From assembly GCA_027325905.1 (NCBI GenBank), contig DAIEEM010000354.1, positions 1 through 7,894 of the forward strand: a stretch of 7,894 bases of DNA, given 5' to 3'. A program made the translations under genes and the position numbers. Below are positions 5,956 to 7,894 of the stretch, piece after piece. Position 1 is the stretch's first letter, and each line of letters opens with the position of its first letter. The notes under the pieces were generated by a model, which worked only from the letters and a program-made list of their open reading frames with translations, ran no database searches and had not been told where the DNA came from. The DNA is from Rhodocyclaceae bacterium (GTDB taxonomy: Bacteria; Pseudomonadota; Gammaproteobacteria; Burkholderiales; Rhodocyclaceae).

Positions 5956-7894
5956 GGGAAAGAAACCCGCCGGCAATACGCTCGCGGACAAGCTGAGCCG
6001 TCTCGGCTTGCGGTCCGATGCCGAGTTCGTCATGCACCTGCCGTTGCGCTACGAGGACGAGACGCGGATCACCGCCGTCGCCGCCGCGCTACCGGGCGTC
6101 ACGGCCCAGTTCCAGGTCGAAGTCGTTTCGTCCGAAGTGGCCTTCCGCCCGCGCCGGCAACTGATCGCGCGTGTCATGGATGCCAGCGGTGAACTGCTGC
6201 TGCGCTTCCTCAACTTCTATCCGAGCCAGCAGAAGGTGCTCGCGCCGGGCGCAAGGCTGCGCGTGTTCGGCGAAGTGCGCGGCGGCTTCTTCGGCACCGA
6301 GATCGTTCATCCGCGCTTCCACGCGGTGCGCGACGACGAGCCGCTGCCGGACCGCCTGACGCCCGTTTATCCGACGACCGCCGGACTGGCGCAGGGCGTG
6401 CTGCGGCGGCTGATCCTGCGGGCGCTGGAACGCAGCGCGGCGACGGGCGCACTCGCCGACACGCTGCCGGAGGAATTGCGCCGGCGTCTCAAGCTCGCCG
6501 ACTTCGCCGCCAGCTTGCGCTTCCTGCACGAGCCGCCGCCGGAAATTTCGCTGGCCGAGCTGGAGACCCATAGTCATCCGGCCTGGCGGCGCATCGCCTT
6601 CGATGAGCTGCTGGCGCAGCAACTGTCGCTGCGTTGCGCCTACGCCGCGCGCCGGGCGCGCGGCGCGCCGCCGCTGCCCGGCACCGGCGCGTTGACGGGA
6701 CGCCTGCTGGAGCAACTTCATTTCACGCTCACCGCGGCGCAGCAGCGCGTCCGGCGCGAGATCGCCGCCGACCTCGCCGTGGCGCACCCGATGCAGCGCC
6801 TCTTGCAAGGCGACGTCGGCAGCGGCAAGACCGTGGTCGCGGCGCTGGCGATGTTGCAGGCGGCCGAGTCCGGTTACCAGGCGGCCTTGATGGCGCCGAC
6901 CGAAATCCTCGCCGAACAGCATTACCGCAAGCTCGCGGCTTGGCTGGCGCCGCTGGGCATCGAGGTGGCGTGGCTGGCGGGCAGCCTGAAGAAAAAGCAG
7001 AAAGCGGCGATGGCGGCGGCGATTGCGACAGGCGCGGCGCGGCTGGTGGTGGGCACTCACGCGCTGATCGAAGAAGGCGTCGAGTTCGAGAAGCTGGGGC
7101 TCGCCATCGTCGACGAGCAGCACCGCTTCGGCGTGCGCCAGCGCCTGGCCTTGAAGCAGAAAGGATTGAGCGCGCACCAACTGACCATGTCCGCGACGCC
7201 GATCCCGCGCACGCTGGCGATGAGCTACTACGCCGACCTCGACGTCTCCATCATCGATGAACTGCCGCCGGGACGCAGGCCGGTGCTCACCAAACTCGTC
7301 GCCGATGCGCGGCGCGACGAGGTAGTCGCCCGCGTGCGCGACGCCAGCGGCGCCGGGCGCCAGGCCTATTGGGTCTGCCCGCTGATAGAAGAATCGGAAG
7401 CGCTGCAGTTGAAGACCGCCGAAGAGACTTATGCGCGTTTGACTGCCGACCTGCCCGACGTCCGCGTCGGGCTCGTCCACGGCCGCCTCAAGGCCAACGA
7501 GAAAGCGGCGGTGATGGCGGCCTTCGTGCGCAACGAAATCCAGTTGCTGGTGGCGACGACCGTCATCGAAGTCGGCGTAGACGTGCCGAATGCGACCCTC
7601 ATGGTCATCGAGCACGCCGAGCGCTTCGGGCTGGCGCAACTGCACCAGTTGCGCGGTCGCGTCGGCCGCGGCAGCCACGAGTCGGCCTGCATCCTGATCT
7701 TCGCTTCGCCGCTGGGCGAGACGGCGCGAGCGCGCCTCAAGATCATTTACGAGAATACCGACGGCTTCGAGATCGCACGCCTCGACCTCGGCCTGCGCGG
7801 CCCCGGCGAGTTCATAGGCAGCCGCCAGAGCGGCCTGCCGCTGCTGCGCTTCGCCGACCTCGACGACGCGGCGCTGGTCGAGCGCGTGCGCGAG
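5948..7894 (+). CDS. recG: ATP-dependent DNA helicase RecG (3' partial)
   Basis: RecG is a double-strand DNA translocase that reverses stalled replication forks and branch-migrates recombination intermediates. The frame is open for 649 codons to the window edge; by family length about 35-45 residues are missing. The N-terminal wedge/OB region includes [15 protein letters not shown] sequence ([10 protein letters not shown], from about residue 30). Helicase motifs follow in order: FTLTAAQ (259-265), Walker A GDVGSGKT (from 288), TEILAEQH (motif Ia), DEQH (389-392), SATPIPRT (from 415), the [14 protein letters not shown] region, and [12 protein letters not shown] (from 564). [13 protein letters not shown] (from 617) is the start of the translocation (TRG) motif. 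The start is taken as TTG 5948: no ATG or GTG occurs before ATG 6032, and the conserved [10 protein letters not shown] lies upstream of that ATG. GGAGG at 5931-5935 is 12 bases upstream. The start overlaps the ridA stop, suggesting coupled translation. Confidence 0.95.
   Translation, partial: MAEGKKPAGNTLADKLSRLGLRSDAEFVMHLPLRYEDETRITAVAAALPGVTAQFQVEVVSSEVAFRPRRQLIARVMDASGELLLRFLNFYPSQQKVLAPGARLRVFGEVRGGFFGTEIVHPRFHAVRDDEPLPDRLTPVYPTTAGLAQGVLRRLILRALERSAATGALADTLPEELRRRLKLADFAASLRFLHEPPPEISLAELETHSHPAWRRIAFDELLAQQLSLRCAYAARRARGAPPLPGTGALTGRLLEQLHFTLTAAQQRVRREIAADLAVAHPMQRLLQGDVGSGKTVVAALAMLQAAESGYQAALMAPTEILAEQHYRKLAAWLAPLGIEVAWLAGSLKKKQKAAMAAAIATGAARLVVGTHALIEEGVEFEKLGLAIVDEQHRFGVRQRLALKQKGLSAHQLTMSATPIPRTLAMSYYADLDVSIIDELPPGRRPVLTKLVADARRDEVVARVRDASGAGRQAYWVCPLIEESEALQLKTAEETYARLTADLPDVRVGLVHGRLKANEKAAVMAAFVRNEIQLLVATTVIEVGVDVPNATLMVIEHAERFGLAQLHQLRGRVGRGSHESACILIFASPLGETARARLKIIYENTDGFEIARLDLGLRGPGEFIGSRQSGLPLLRFADLDDAALVERVRE

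Noticed and set aside
6089..7678. A 529-codon minus-strand open frame opposite recG.
   Set aside because: It is Arg/His/Gln-rich, has no recognisable domain, and lies fully antisense to a RecG frame with all helicase motifs. It is a GC-driven shadow.
1..7894. Search for tRNA or rRNA genes, CRISPR arrays, insertion-sequence ends, integrases or phage genes.
   Set aside because: No direct-repeat/spacer pattern, cloverleaf-like sequence, transposase or integrase motif was seen by eye. All long stretches are explained by ordinary chromosomal genes.

Overview
This is a GC-rich window (roughly two thirds G+C by eye) with proteobacterial gene content. The mix of a FadB/FadN-like beta-oxidation enzyme, a DUF2802 protein, a SPOR protein, FliW, RidA and RecG suggests a betaproteobacterium, possibly of the Rhodocyclales. 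That placement is inferred from gene content and protein style, not from a marker gene. Every intact gene lies on the + strand.

Left part (1-3499): fatty-acid beta-oxidation. The window opens inside a large bifunctional 3-hydroxyacyl-CoA dehydrogenase / enoyl-CoA hydratase, and its NAD-binding glycine motif lies upstream of base 1. An in-frame TAG at 1089-1091 interrupts the reading frame between the dehydrogenase and hydratase parts. The frame resumes at once and runs to 2273. A complete 399-residue thiolase follows at 2300-3499. The pair would carry out the last three steps of the beta-oxidation spiral.

Middle (3500-3815): no intact gene. The minus strand holds what looks like the N-terminal stub of a DUF218 (YdcF/ElyC-type) membrane protein, converging on the thiolase. 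A good sigma70-like promoter at 3669-3697 faces right, and a 30-codon mini-ORF ends in a TGATG overlap with the next gene.

Right part (3816-7894): a tightly packed likely operon. In order it holds a single-pass membrane DUF2802 protein with a coiled coil, a single-pass SPOR-domain protein, fliW (broken by a second in-frame TAG at 5286-5288), a RidA deaminase, and recG, which runs off the right edge. Spacings are -41, about +17, +13 and -8 bases. DUF2802 and FliW point to flagella, SPOR to the division septum, and RidA and RecG to housekeeping.

The most notable signal is the pair of in-frame amber codons in two otherwise well-preserved genes within about 4.2 kb. They could be independent null mutations, sequence errors or amber read-through. 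The sequence alone does not decide, and the TAG at 2271, which sits at the normal family C-terminus, argues that TAG still means stop here.
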